A program made the translations under genes and the position numbers. The notes beneath the pieces were generated by a model. It worked only from the letters and a program-made list of their open reading frames with translations. It did no database searches and was not told the origin of the DNA. DNA of 64,000 nt from an uncultured bacterium (GTDB taxonomy: Bacteria; Bacillota_I; Bacilli_A; Acholeplasmatales; Anaeroplasmataceae): positions 52,698 through 116,697 of the forward strand of contig CASETY010000003.1 in the NCBI GenBank assembly GCA_949291115.1, written 5' to 3'. Shown here piece by piece: positions 1 through 7,611 of this stretch (position 1 is its first letter; every line of letters starts with the position of its first letter).

Positions 1-1486
1 TTTTAGCTATACTATAAGCAAGAGCATTGGCGTCACCTATCTGAATACGACCATCTACTACATTTTCTAAAATATCGTAGCTAATCATAACTTCTATGTT
101 TTGTTTGCCTAATAATGGTATATTAGTAGTAAATCCTAATACATAGAATAATGTGTTATCAACTAGATTAATAGTCACATCATAAGTACCATATTTAAAA
201 TCATAACTTGCGGTATCACTAGGATTACTATCAATATAGTTTTGGAAAGCAGTAATGCTTGCTGATGTAACTGTATCAAGGGTCGTTAATACATTAAAGA
301 ATACTTTACTTTGGTTTAAGTTAGAAATAACCATATTCCATTGTTCACCAAAACCACCATAATTAATTGAACTTACATCAACAAAGTTAGTAAAATCATA
401 ATTAACATCTTCTAAATTTACTAAATTTGCTTCATAACCTGGTTGCAATGTTTTTGGAATATAACTATATGGATTAACCTTAATCATACTAACAAGTGAT
501 TTTAAATATTCAACAACGTTAACTTTAGGATTAAATTTAGCATATAATACTAAATTACTGTTAACTTTAGTTTTAAAATCAAATTCTACTTCTTTTTCTT
601 CATCAATACACCAACAAATAAAATTATAACCTTCTAATTTAGGTGCTTCTGGTTCAACTACTAAACCACCTGCTTCAATGATTTGACTATTAATAGGGTT
701 GCATCCTTCTGGTAAAACAAAGCTAACTGTATAAGTTTTAGGGTCTTCTTCAATAACTTCATTCCATTTAGCAAATAATGTTAAATTAGTTGTAACAGCT
801 GATTCGAAATTATAACGAGTTGTTAAAGCTACATCTGTATACCAACCACCAAATGTATAACCATCTCTAGTTGGATCGCCAGGTTTGGTAACTTTAGCAC
901 CTTCATCAACAGTTTGACTAGCAACTGCACTACCGCCATTAGAATTGAAAGTAACTGTTACTTTAGTTGCAGCTTCTTCAACTTTTTCCCATTTTGCGTA
1001 TAATGTTAAGTTACCAGTTACAACTGTCTTAAAATCATACTCTTTAGTTAAAGCAGAATCAGTATACCAACCTTTAAATGTATAACCATCTCTAGTTGGG
1101 TTAGTAGGTTTGGCAACAGTTTTGCCATTTTCTACTTCTTGTGCCTTAACTTCACTACCACCATTAGAGTTGAATGTAACGGTATATGTTTCGTCTTCAA
1201 CTTCTTTTGCTATTTTGTCAAATACAGCTACATATTTTTGGTCTTTATCAACTTTATATAAGTCTGGAGACCACTTTTCAAATCGATAATAATAATCATC
1301 ATCTTCAGCTTTTGTTGGAGTAGAGCCATTATATTCAGGCATTGTTCCTTCTTCAACATTATTGTCAGTTTCTATAATTTTGCCTTCTACTTCCCAAGTA
1401 ATAGTATAAGTATTTGTTTTATCACCAACACAAGCTACTAAGATTATAAGCAATCCTAGTATTAAAAAACTAAAAACTTTTTTCAT
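1..1486 (-). CDS. InlB B-repeat surface lipoprotein, C-terminus cut by window edge
   Basis: Partial gene reading leftward off the window; 495 codons are visible without a stop. A signal peptide ends in the lipobox LVAC, with Cys19 as the predicted lipidated residue, so the protein should be anchored on the outer face of the membrane. Three Listeria-Bacteroides (InlB B / Flg_new) repeats follow at about residues 101-166, 176-241 and 251-317. The first two are close copies sharing NSNGGS, PTRDGYTF and a NLTL(Y/F)AKW ending; the third is diverged. A looser related unit spans 27-90. After about residue 320 there is a domain I do not recognise. In other gut Bacillota such repeats are found in adhesin-like surface proteins; the ligand here is unknown. 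The start ATG at 1486 is the only one giving a signal peptide. Confidence 0.85.
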   Translation of the reverse strand, partial: MKKVFSFLILGLLIILVACVGDKTNTYTITWEVEGKIIETDNNVEEGTMPEYNGSTPTKAEDDDYYYRFEKWSPDLYKVDKDQKYVAVFDKIAKEVEDETYTVTFNSNGGSEVKAQEVENGKTVAKPTNPTRDGYTFKGWYTDSALTKEYDFKTVVTGNLTLYAKWEKVEEAATKVTVTFNSNGGSAVASQTVDEGAKVTKPGDPTRDGYTFGGWYTDVALTTRYNFESAVTTNLTLFAKWNEVIEEDPKTYTVSFVLPEGCNPINSQIIEAGGLVVEPEAPKLEGYNFICWCIDEEKEVEFDFKTKVNSNLVLYAKFNPKVNVVEYLKSLVSMIKVNPYSYIPKTLQPGYEANLVNLEDVNYDFTNFVDVSSINYGGFGEQWNMVISNLNQSKVFFNVLTTLDTVTSASITAFQNYIDSNPSDTASYDFKYGTYDVTINLVDNTLFYVLGFTTNIPLLGKQNIEVMISYDILENVVDGRIQIGDANALAYSIAK

Positions 1487-1501
1487 GTTAATATCTTTTT
1501 G

Positions 1502-1900
1502 TTAGTCAGTAATAACTTGTTTAACATCTGAATCTTTAACTATTTTCTTCTTTAAGAAACTAGCTAAAGCTTGTGGGTTTTTAACACCTTCAAACACTAA
1601 ATCACTATGTTTACCAACAGTATTTAAGCGAACATCACCATAATTAAATATACTACCTACCATAGTTTGTTCAACACTAACACCTAAAATACCAGTTAAT
1701 ACTGATGATCTTTCACTTTTATTAATAACACCTTTATGCCATACAACTTTATCATCTGTAATTACAAGCCTATCATAAGTAACCGCTGCGCAGTAACAAA
1801 TCCAAATAATTAATGGTATTATTAACCAAAAAAATAAAATAGCTAATAATGCCCAGCCTTTTGCCTTACCTATAGCACTAAATCCTGTTTCATATTTCAT
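1502..1900 (-). CDS. Membrane protein with bacterial PH domain (bPH2 / DUF304-like)
   Basis: A 132-residue protein with a long hydrophobic N-terminal segment (about residues 14-40, hairpin-like) followed by a bacterial pleckstrin-homology fold. The typical pattern is visible as DRLVITDDKVVWHKG, then RSSVLTGILGVSVEQTMVGS and the closing strand GDVRLNTVG, as in the YdbS/YdbT and DUF304 group. I chose ATG 1900 because GGAGG lies just upstream; an in-frame GTG five codons earlier is itself part of that ribosome-binding site. Such proteins sit in the membrane with the PH domain in the cytoplasm; their function is generally unknown. It lies 15 bases downstream of the InlB-repeat lipoprotein's first codon in the same orientation, so the two may be co-transcribed. 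Confidence 0.75.
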   Translation of the reverse strand: MKYETGFSAIGKAKGWALLAILFFWLIIPLIIWICYCAAVTYDRLVITDDKVVWHKGVINKSERSSVLTGILGVSVEQTMVGSIFNYGDVRLNTVGKHSDLVFEGVKNPQALASFLKKKIVKDSDVKQVITD

Positions 1901-1942
1901 ATTATTTTCCTCCACATTTAATTCATGAGAAAAGCTTTAAAC

Positions 1943-2163
1943 TTATTTTTTTAACAAATCTTTAACTACATCTACTTTTAATAAATTACTTATTAACTCT
2001 AAAGTCGATAATTTATCAATACCGTTTTTTAAATATCTTCTTACGGTTCTTGGATCAACATCCATAATATTAGCTAGTTCTTCTTGAGTAATATTCTTAT
2101 CTTTAAGTATTTTTTTAAATTACTACTAGCTTGTTTTGCTAAATCATTCAATCTAAAGCACAT
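1943..2163 (-). pseudogene. Frameshifted XRE-type helix-turn-helix regulator
   Basis: Reading from the ATG at 2163 gives about 18 sensible codons and then runs into a stop. Moving frame inside a run of seven A's (minus strand) restores an uninterrupted helix-turn-helix reading, ILKDKNITQEELANIMDVDP followed by RTVRRYLKNG, to a TAA at 1943-1945. The corrected product is about 73 residues and resembles small Cro/C1-type DNA-binding proteins. A one-base change in a homopolymer could be a real inactivating mutation, a phase-variable tract or a sequencing error. The neighbouring GNAT genes are also damaged, which favours real decay. Confidence 0.6.
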
Positions 2164-2190
2164 CCTCATTTAATACTAATGTAAACCATT

Positions 2191-2225
2191 TTATAAAAAA
2201 ATAATAGGGCAATAATTGCCCTATT
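2191..2225 (-). terminator. Rho-independent terminator after the truncated GNAT gene
   Basis: A 10-bp stem (2203-2212 with 2216-2225, AATAGGGCAA/TTGCCCTATT) has a three-base loop. On the minus strand it is followed by a U-rich tract, TTATTTTTTTAT. It lies directly downstream of the GNAT fragments. Confidence 0.75.
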
Positions 2226-2259
2226 AGCCTTCTATAATATGATTCAGTATTAATAAACA

Positions 2260-2562
2260 TTAAATGTATTTTATCATTTTATAATTATTCAAACCTATAC
2301 CATCACGATAAACTGTTTGTTCATTTAGAATTTCATATCCTCTTTTTAAGAAAAAGTCTTTAGCTGTAATTGAAGCATCAACAGTAATGTCTTTATTTAT
2401 ATATCCTTCTAATTTATTACATATAATGGTAGCAACACCCTTGTTTTGATAATTAGGATCTACATATAACATATTTAAATAACCATCACTAATATCACCA
2501 AAGCCGATAGTCTTTCCATCCATACTAGCAATTAAAGAATAATGAGATTCAAATATTTTAAT
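2260..2562 (-). pseudogene. GNAT acetyltransferase, C-terminal part only
   Basis: The open frame runs from a TAA at about 2563 to a stop at 2260. Read from before its first ATG (2523) it gives ESHYSLIAS, then IGFGDI, GYLNMLYVDPNYQNKGVATI and FFLKRGYE. This is the second half of an N-acetyltransferase including the acetyl-CoA loop (Q-N-K-G-V-A). The N-terminal half (about 50-60 residues) is missing and replaced by the end of another GNAT gene upstream, with which it overlaps out of frame. A deletion joining two tandem GNAT genes is the simplest explanation. The fragment from Met at 2523 (87 aa) is unlikely to fold as an active enzyme. Substrate unknown. Confidence 0.6.
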
Positions 2563-3056
2563 TTATTTTTCTTTATTAGCTCCTTTAGCCAAACTTCTAT
2601 TTGCTTTTCATTATAATCTTTCTTACAAGTAATTTTAATTTGATAAGGATTACCTTGTTCATCCAAATCTTCTCTTTTATAATCATAAAAACCATGTTTT
2701 AAATAAAATTTATGTGCTTCTTTATTTTCTTCATTAACAACTACTTCATTAATATTATAATTTTTAAATGCATAATCTAATAATTTACTTCCACTATCTT
2801 TACCTCTTAAATTATTATCAACAAATAACATTTCTAGTTTAGTATTATTAGCACCTATAAAACCAAGAGGATTATCTTTTTCATAACAGACTATTAAGTT
2901 AAAAACTAGCTTAATAGCTATTGGTACATATTGTTTAACATTATTAATTTCTTCTTCACTTAAGAAAATATGGCTACCTTTCTCTGATCTATGCCATAGA
3001 TTAACTAGTTAATTTATTAAGTTTATATTTTTGTCTACAATATGTTTAATCTGCAT
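2532..3056 (-). pseudogene. GNAT acetyltransferase interrupted by an in-frame TAA
   Basis: From ATG 3056 the frame reads MQIKHIVDKNINLIN, then TAA (3009-3011), then continues in the same frame LVNLWHRSEKGSHIFLSEEE through a GNAT core (EMLFVDNNLRGKDSGSKLLD; VNEENKEAHKFYLKHGF) to 2532. The arrangement matches small GNAT enzymes of the YjaB type, which normally begin with a beta strand and then a helix containing LWHRSE-like residues, so the stop sits inside the first helix. A shorter product from Met at 2831 (99 aa) would lack the N-terminal half of the fold. The last residues run into out-of-frame sequence of the next GNAT fragment, consistent with a deletion junction. Judged non-functional; substrate unknown. 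Confidence 0.65.
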
Positions 3057-3441
3057 AATAACAAGCCTTATTTTCTAAAAATATTAGTCAATTTATACAT
3101 TTATATATTGACATTAACATAAAAAAAGTCTGAATACTCGTTATGAGCTTCAGACTTTAGTTTCTAATTTGTGGCTAAATATACCCATTGTGATGCACTT
3201 GCGACCCCTATTTCAAGATGCAACCCCTACATAAGGTGTTTATTACTATAGCCTCACTTACCTATATTGTTATAAAAAGTTTTTAGTGCAAAATCACGTG
3301 CTAAAAATTTGTAGAAGGTAGAATGTTTAGTCATTTATGCTCAATCAATGTTAAATTACAGCCAAATTTTATTAAAGAGCCATTTAATTTTCTTCGTTTT
3401 TCTCTTTGTCTTTTGCCTGCTTTTGGCGGCTTAATCCGTTG
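3057..3441. other. Gene-free stretch containing the left direct repeat
   Basis: No supportable gene. It contains the left copy of the 51-bp direct repeat (3124-3174), whose hairpin can end transcription of the lipoprotein gene at 3442-4767. To the right lie short near-duplicate motifs, GCGACCCCTAT and GCAACCCCTAC at about 3206-3234. Base composition rises towards 3440, where the more GC-rich islet begins. Confidence 0.6.
3124..3174 (+). repeat. Left copy of 51-bp direct repeat (tRNA-Leu 3' end plus terminator)
   Basis: Identical over 51 bases to 5198-5248 and in the same orientation. The shared block comprises the terminator hairpin found downstream of tRNA-Leu, the spacer after it, and the tRNA's terminal CCA (TGG on this strand). 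Identity stops at the discriminator base. It marks the left edge of a roughly 2.1-kb segment and may be an attachment-site-like scar or the stump of a second tRNA copy. Confidence 0.8.
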
Positions 3442-4767
3442 TTACCGTATGCCATTTTCTGACGTATCGGCTTTTAGAAGTACGTCCGTAAATTTGCCGC
3501 GTTTTGCGGCACTTATAACTTTGTATTTGTCCGCGTTTAAGTTTTCTATCAGTTTTGTATCATCATTGTCGGTTAGCGCTTCTTGAATTATTATGGCAAT
3601 TTCTTCATAGCCGTTCTCTGCTAAATTCATAACCACTATTCGTCTTGCCTTCCCTAATGTTGTATCTTCCGTAGATTCATCATCTCTTATAATAAATGAG
3701 CGGGTATTCCTGCCAACTGCTAAGATAATGCCGTCATTCGCAAGTTTCTCATTGACCGCATTTAACAATCTTTTTCGCATCTCCTGTATTGTAGGGTTAT
3801 AACCAAAAGCATATTCAGTAAAATATTTGGCGCCGTTGACATAAGGAGTTCCTCTGTCGAATGCTTCGTCAAGTTTTGCGGCGTCAGGGTTTTCGGTTAA
3901 CAAATCCTGTAAAGTTATTTCCGTTTTAGGTTCAACGCAAGCTATTCTGTAAAGCATCGAAATTATTGCGTTATCGTAGAAGAAATGTAGTTTTATGCAA
4001 TCGATAATACCATTTTTATCGCTATCAACGACTTCCCATTGTTCGATTTGAACGCTATTTATATTGTATTTGCCAACTGTATTATATAGCATATCTTCGA
4101 GCAAATGGTCGTTCAAGGTTTTAACGACGACTGCCTGATACTTCTCGTTACCCTCTTGCATAAGTTCATTCAACGTAGTAGGGAGAGTCTCTTCGGGTAT
4201 AGCCCTATAACCGCACACGCAAACGCCGTCCGCATTATACGAATGTTCCGCTTTCCCGCTTATCTCATCGCTATGTTCACAGGTAGCTTCATGCCAATGA
4301 TACGTTTCATTTGTTGTCCATTCTTCAGAGTAGCTATGTCCAGTAGCGTCGATTGGTTCAGTCCTTGTAGTTTCACACACTGTACAGGTATAAGTTTTTA
4401 CACCTGGTTCTAGGCAAGTTGCTGGAGTGGTAATTTTACCATCATCCCAACTATGTCCTGTAGCATTAATAGTTTCAGTTTTTGTTGCATCACAGGTAGT
4501 GCAGGTATAAGTCATTACACCATCAGTTTCGCATCCTTCAGGGGTAGTAACTTCACCACTATCCCATGTATGTTCAGCATAACTATCTCTTTCACCGCTA
4601 TGCTCACAAGTAGCTGCGTGCCAGTGATGAGTGTCATCTGATGTCCATTCCTCAGCAAAAGTATGAGTGTGTGCTTCTTCTTGAGGACCACATGAAGTAA
4701 GAGTCACTGAGGACACTACACCAGCGAATATTCCAAGGGTAACTAATATTTTACTTACTAATCTCAT
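3442..4767 (-). CDS. Secreted lipoprotein with Cys/His-rich repeats
   Basis: A 441-residue protein. The start is ATG 4767, which has AAGGAGA upstream; the TTG further upstream overlaps that site. A signal peptide ends in LTSC with Cys26 lipidated, so it should be a surface lipoprotein. Residues about 33-190 hold repeated Cys/His units: two copies of a HHWHAATCEHS / YHWHEATCEHS type and two of a TYTCTxCxxTxTExIxATGHS type, a pattern seen in surface proteins of gut Bacillota. The remaining 250 residues form a domain I cannot name. Base composition differs from its surroundings: row 3841-3900 has 28 G/C of 60, against 15 of 60 at 2341-2400. It lies alone between the direct repeats next to tRNA-Leu, suggesting acquisition by transfer. 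Zinc binding by the C/H units is possible but unproven. Confidence 0.75.
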   Translation of the reverse strand: MRLVSKILVTLGIFAGVVSSVTLTSCGPQEEAHTHTFAEEWTSDDTHHWHAATCEHSGERDSYAEHTWDSGEVTTPEGCETDGVMTYTCTTCDATKTETINATGHSWDDGKITTPATCLEPGVKTYTCTVCETTRTEPIDATGHSYSEEWTTNETYHWHEATCEHSDEISGKAEHSYNADGVCVCGYRAIPEETLPTTLNELMQEGNEKYQAVVVKTLNDHLLEDMLYNTVGKYNINSVQIEQWEVVDSDKNGIIDCIKLHFFYDNAIISMLYRIACVEPKTEITLQDLLTENPDAAKLDEAFDRGTPYVNGAKYFTEYAFGYNPTIQEMRKRLLNAVNEKLANDGIILAVGRNTRSFIIRDDESTEDTTLGKARRIVVMNLAENGYEEIAIIIQEALTDNDDTKLIENLNADKYKVISAAKRGKFTDVLLKADTSENGIR

Positions 4768-5245
4768 ATCGATTGTCTCCTTTTTCAATAGTTTTTTATA
4801 CGATATAAATTGTTGTTTGATCTCTTCCTTAGTATGAGTGGTACACTACACTAGTATGCAGTATCTTCCTACCTAAATTATATCTTGCCATTATCAAAAT
4901 TGTCTTAATCCTTAAGCGTAGTATAGCATAAAAGCTAGTTTTTATCGACCCTTCTTGTTCATTTTTCTCAAATAGCGTCTCATCTTTTTCCCCACCACTC
5001 CCCCTTCTACTAGCTGGTAAGCCTAATATAACAGAGAAAAGTTCGCACTGAGAAAGCATTTTCTTTCACGGTATTCTCTAAATTTTTTTAGTATAATCAA
5101 ACATATGGTCACCTCAAATGGTTATCAGTATTTCAACATCAACTAGGTTTAATTTCGATATTTTCATAGAACTTTTACAGGATTTTTTCTCAAAAAGAAA
5201 AGTCTGAATACTCGTTATGAGCTTCAGACTTTAGTTTCTAATTTG
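4768..5245 (-). promoter_or_regulatory. Long gene-free leader of the lipoprotein gene, with candidate promoters
   Basis: About 480 bases without a convincing gene. On the minus strand two -10 elements are visible: TATAAT (4877-4882) with AAGACA 18 bases upstream (4901-4906), and TGC-TATACT (4920-4925), an extended -10 form. Either could drive the lipoprotein gene at 4767. A 76-codon open frame at 4829-5059 has no ribosome-binding site and no protein-like composition, so I do not call it a gene. A short inverted repeat (GAAAGCATTTTCTTTC) lies near 5055-5070. Confidence 0.4.
5191..5231 (-). terminator. Terminator downstream of tRNA-Leu
   Basis: On the minus strand AAGTCTGAA pairs with TTCAGACTT around an inner CTC/GAG, followed by TTTTCTTTTT. 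It begins shortly after the tRNA 3' end. The same hairpin occurs in the left repeat at 3124-3174. Confidence 0.75.
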
Positions 5246-5248
5246 TGG
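5198..5248 (+). repeat. Right copy of 51-bp direct repeat, abutting tRNA-Leu
   Basis: Identical to 3124-3174. Its last three bases are the complement of the CCA end of the tRNA-Leu gene, and the rest is the spacer and terminator. It is the right boundary of the GC-richer islet. Confidence 0.8.
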
Positions 5249-5332
5249 TGCCGGTGGTGGGACTCGAACCCACACACCCTCGCGGATAACAGATTTTGAG
5301 TCTGTCTCGTCTACCAATTCCGACACACCGGC
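5246..5332 (-). tRNA. tRNA-Leu (anticodon CAA)
   Basis: An 87-base gene folding as a class II tRNA. The acceptor stem is GCCGGTG/CACCGGC with discriminator A and an encoded CCA. The anticodon stem ACAGA/TCTGT closes a seven-base loop CTCAAAA, giving anticodon CAA, which reads UUG. There is a long variable arm and a T-arm containing GGGTTCGAGTCCC. No promoter is evident just upstream. It lies 57 bases after the glycosyltransferase stop, so it may be transcribed as the last member of the argS operon and released by processing. Confidence 0.97.
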
Positions 5333-5336
5333 ATGT

Positions 5337-5368
5337 AGATGGTAATCACAATGTAAATATTACCATCT
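5337..5368 (-). other. Hairpin between glycosyltransferase gene and tRNA-Leu
   Basis: A 9-bp perfect stem, AGATGGTAA/TTACCATCT, lies between the end of the GT4 gene and the tRNA. On the minus strand no U-tract follows it, so it is probably not a terminator. It could help tRNA processing or protect the mRNA 3' end. On the plus strand it is followed by T5, but no plus-strand gene precedes it. Confidence 0.45.
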
Positions 5369-5388
5369 TTTTATCGATTTTACAAGTT

Positions 5389-6591
5389 TTAATTGTGTGT
5401 TATGAACTTAATATTATTTCTATCTTTATTTTTAATAGCTTCTTGATAGATTTCAAGCATTTTTAAGGCGTAATTTTCTTTTGAATAGTCTTTAACTGAT
5501 TCATAAGTTTTATTTTTTAAGCTTTTAATGATGGTAGTATCATTAATGATTAGTTTAAGTTTATTAACTAAATCATTGTGACCATCATAATAATAACCAT
5601 TCATTCCTTCTTTTAAAAGGCCATCTAAGGCTTCATCTTTTTGAACTAAGATAGGTGTCCCACAAGCTAAAGATTCTAAATAGGTAAGGCCCTGGGTTTC
5701 CGTAACGGAAGCGTTTAAAAAACAATCACCCATTTCATAATAAGGAGTTAGTTCTTCCCATTTCACAAAACCTAGAAACTTTACATCTTCATCTGTTAAA
5801 TTAAGTTCATCACATTTTTTAAGTAGACCTTCTTTACTAGGTCCATCACCAACAATTAAAAAGACGGTGTTTTCATTTTTAACTTTAGCATAGGCATCTA
5901 ATAATAAATTAATCGATTTTTCTTCTGATAGTCTACCTATATAAATAAATATTAGTTTATTGTTTATATTTAGTTTTTGTTTTAATTTAATTAGTTCTTC
6001 TTCACTTTGTTTATTATTTAATAGTGTTTCAAAGTCAATACCTGTTGGTACTACTCTAACATCACCATTAATATAATAATTATTTATTTTAGCTAATACT
6101 TTACGTGTAGGTACTATTTTAATTATTGCTTGTTTATTGATTGGTTTAATTAATATTTTAGCTAAAGAAGCTAAAAATGGTTTATGAAAATAGGTATCTA
6201 TCGTTTTTGATATATATTGAAGATAATCTTCATATAGAGTATGCAGTGTATAAACACATGGTATTTTATATTTCTTAGAGGCTAAAACAGCCATTTTAGC
6301 CATTGAAAATTCAGTTTCAATATGAATAACATCTAATTTATATTTTTTTACTGTTTTTAGTTTTGTTCTTACAAGGTATGCTAATTTATAAGATTTTAAG
6401 CCTTTAAATGGCAATTTTAAGCCTTTAAATCTAATAACATTAGAAGCGTCTATAACTTCTTCATCGGTATCATTAGTAAAGATAAAAACTTCGTGACCTA
6501 ATTTAATTAATTCATGTTCCAAGGTATAAATAGATGTAACAACCCCACTAATCAGTGGTTTGTACGCATCTGTAAAGATCCCGATTCTCAT
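5389..6591 (-). CDS. GT4 glycosyltransferase, diacylglycerol glucosyltransferase-like
   Basis: A 400-residue GT-B enzyme. The N-terminal Rossmann domain begins MRIGIFTDAYKPLISGVVTS, typical of family GT4 enzymes that add glucose to diacylglycerol (Acholeplasma and Streptococcus type). The C-terminal nucleotide-sugar domain has FIYIGRLSEEKS, VGDGPSKEGL and the acidic motif ETQGLTYLESLACGTPILV. It likely uses UDP-glucose at the cytoplasmic face of the membrane; acceptor specificity is inferred. The start at 6591 has AAGGAGAG at good spacing. It overlaps the upstream flippase-like gene by 44 bases, which suggests coupled translation and a joint glycolipid or membrane role. A GT4 acting on another lipid or a polysaccharide is possible. 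Confidence 0.85.
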   Translation of the reverse strand: MRIGIFTDAYKPLISGVVTSIYTLEHELIKLGHEVFIFTNDTDEEVIDASNVIRFKGLKLPFKGLKSYKLAYLVRTKLKTVKKYKLDVIHIETEFSMAKMAVLASKKYKIPCVYTLHTLYEDYLQYISKTIDTYFHKPFLASLAKILIKPINKQAIIKIVPTRKVLAKINNYYINGDVRVVPTGIDFETLLNNKQSEEELIKLKQKLNINNKLIFIYIGRLSEEKSINLLLDAYAKVKNENTVFLIVGDGPSKEGLLKKCDELNLTDEDVKFLGFVKWEELTPYYEMGDCFLNASVTETQGLTYLESLACGTPILVQKDEALDGLLKEGMNGYYYDGHNDLVNKLKLIINDTTIIKSLKNKTYESVKDYSKENYALKMLEIYQEAIKNKDRNNIKFITHN

Positions 6592-7609
6592 TTTTATCTC
6601 TCCTTTGCAACAATAGATACATTATAAAACCATATAACATAACTAAATAGTAAGTTGAAAAACGCCAAATCAGCATTAAACTAAGTGATAAATCCGTCGA
6701 AATAGAAAGTGATTGGAAAATGGTTGAAAAAGCGAACTCCGCTCCGCCTGACGAACCAGGTGTCGGTAACCACACAACCATCGTTAAGGCAAAACAAGTC
6801 ATTGATACTACATAGAATATATTTTCATAACCTATATCAATATGTAGGGCTTTTAACCCATAAAAAGGAATGGCATAAAAGATTAATAAAGCTATTATTT
6901 TAATAATAGTAGTTAGAATTATATTTTTATAATTCTTACCCATTTCTTTAAAAGCTTTTTGAACTTCTTCAACATATAAATCAACGTTAGGAATAAATTT
7001 TTCTAGTTTTTTAAATAACCGAAATTTAGTTAAAAAAGTTATAAATTTATGAATAATTATTCCTGTTTTTTTAGATAAAGCAATGGCTAAAAGTAATAAC
7101 AAAATTAAGAAATTAATAATAAAACCTATTAATGTTATATATATTATACCACTTATTTCTTCTTTGATGCGATTAAAATAAAAGGCTAAAGCGAAAATTG
7201 AAAATACATTAATTACAACTTGATAAATTATAAAATTAATCATTAAAATAGACGTGCCTTCGCTAAGCTTTACTCCTTTTTGTTTTAAGGCATAAGCTTG
7301 ATAAGGTTGACCACCACTTGAAAAGGGGGTTATACCATTAAAAAAGAGCTCTGTTGCGCTAATTTTATAGCAATCTGTTAGTTTCATAAAGCCTTCTTTT
7401 TTCTTAATAATTAAAGCTAAAGACAACGGCCATAAAATAACATATACTAACGTTAATAAGATAACTATTAATATATATTTATAATCAGCATTTAATATTG
7501 TATTCGTGATATTTTTAATATCACCAATCGAAAATATAATAATGAAAACTACTACTATTAATGATATTAATAATATTAGGTTTCTAATTAAAGTCTTTTT
7601 ACTTTTCAT
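6548..7609 (-). CDS. Flippase-like membrane protein (LPG_synthase_TM / UPF0104 family)
   Basis: A 353-residue integral membrane protein with about eight hydrophobic segments. It carries the family signature FNGITPFSSGGQPYQAYAL near residues 90-110 and a second conserved patch, WLPTPGSSGGAEFAFS, near 275-290. This is the membrane region of MprF-type proteins without the catalytic synthetase domain; standalone members are thought to move lipids across the membrane. It sits between argS (start 2 bases after the argS stop) and the GT4 gene it overlaps by 44 bases, so a role in translocating the glycolipid made by that enzyme is a reasonable inference. There is no clear Shine-Dalgarno site; translation is probably coupled to argS. 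Confidence 0.8.
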   Translation of the reverse strand: MKSKKTLIRNLILLISLIVVVFIIIFSIGDIKNITNTILNADYKYILIVILLTLVYVILWPLSLALIIKKKEGFMKLTDCYKISATELFFNGITPFSSGGQPYQAYALKQKGVKLSEGTSILMINFIIYQVVINVFSIFALAFYFNRIKEEISGIIYITLIGFIINFLILLLLLAIALSKKTGIIIHKFITFLTKFRLFKKLEKFIPNVDLYVEEVQKAFKEMGKNYKNIILTTIIKIIALLIFYAIPFYGLKALHIDIGYENIFYVVSMTCFALTMVVWLPTPGSSGGAEFAFSTIFQSLSISTDLSLSLMLIWRFSTYYLVMLYGFIMYLLLQRRDKNENRDLYRCVQTTD

Positions 7610-7611
7610 GA

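Noticed and set aside
961..1185. CRISPR-like repeats in the InlB-repeat gene
   Set aside because: The repeats are coding, long and in frame with the lipoprotein; there are no short regular spacers.
3323..3586. An 87-codon plus-strand open frame
   Set aside because: Mostly opposite the 3' end of the lipoprotein gene, Ser/Phe-rich as expected of an antisense shadow, without a convincing ribosome-binding site.
4829..5059. A 76-codon minus-strand open frame upstream of the lipoprotein gene
   Set aside because: No ribosome-binding site, unlikely residue order, and it overlaps the candidate promoters of the lipoprotein gene.
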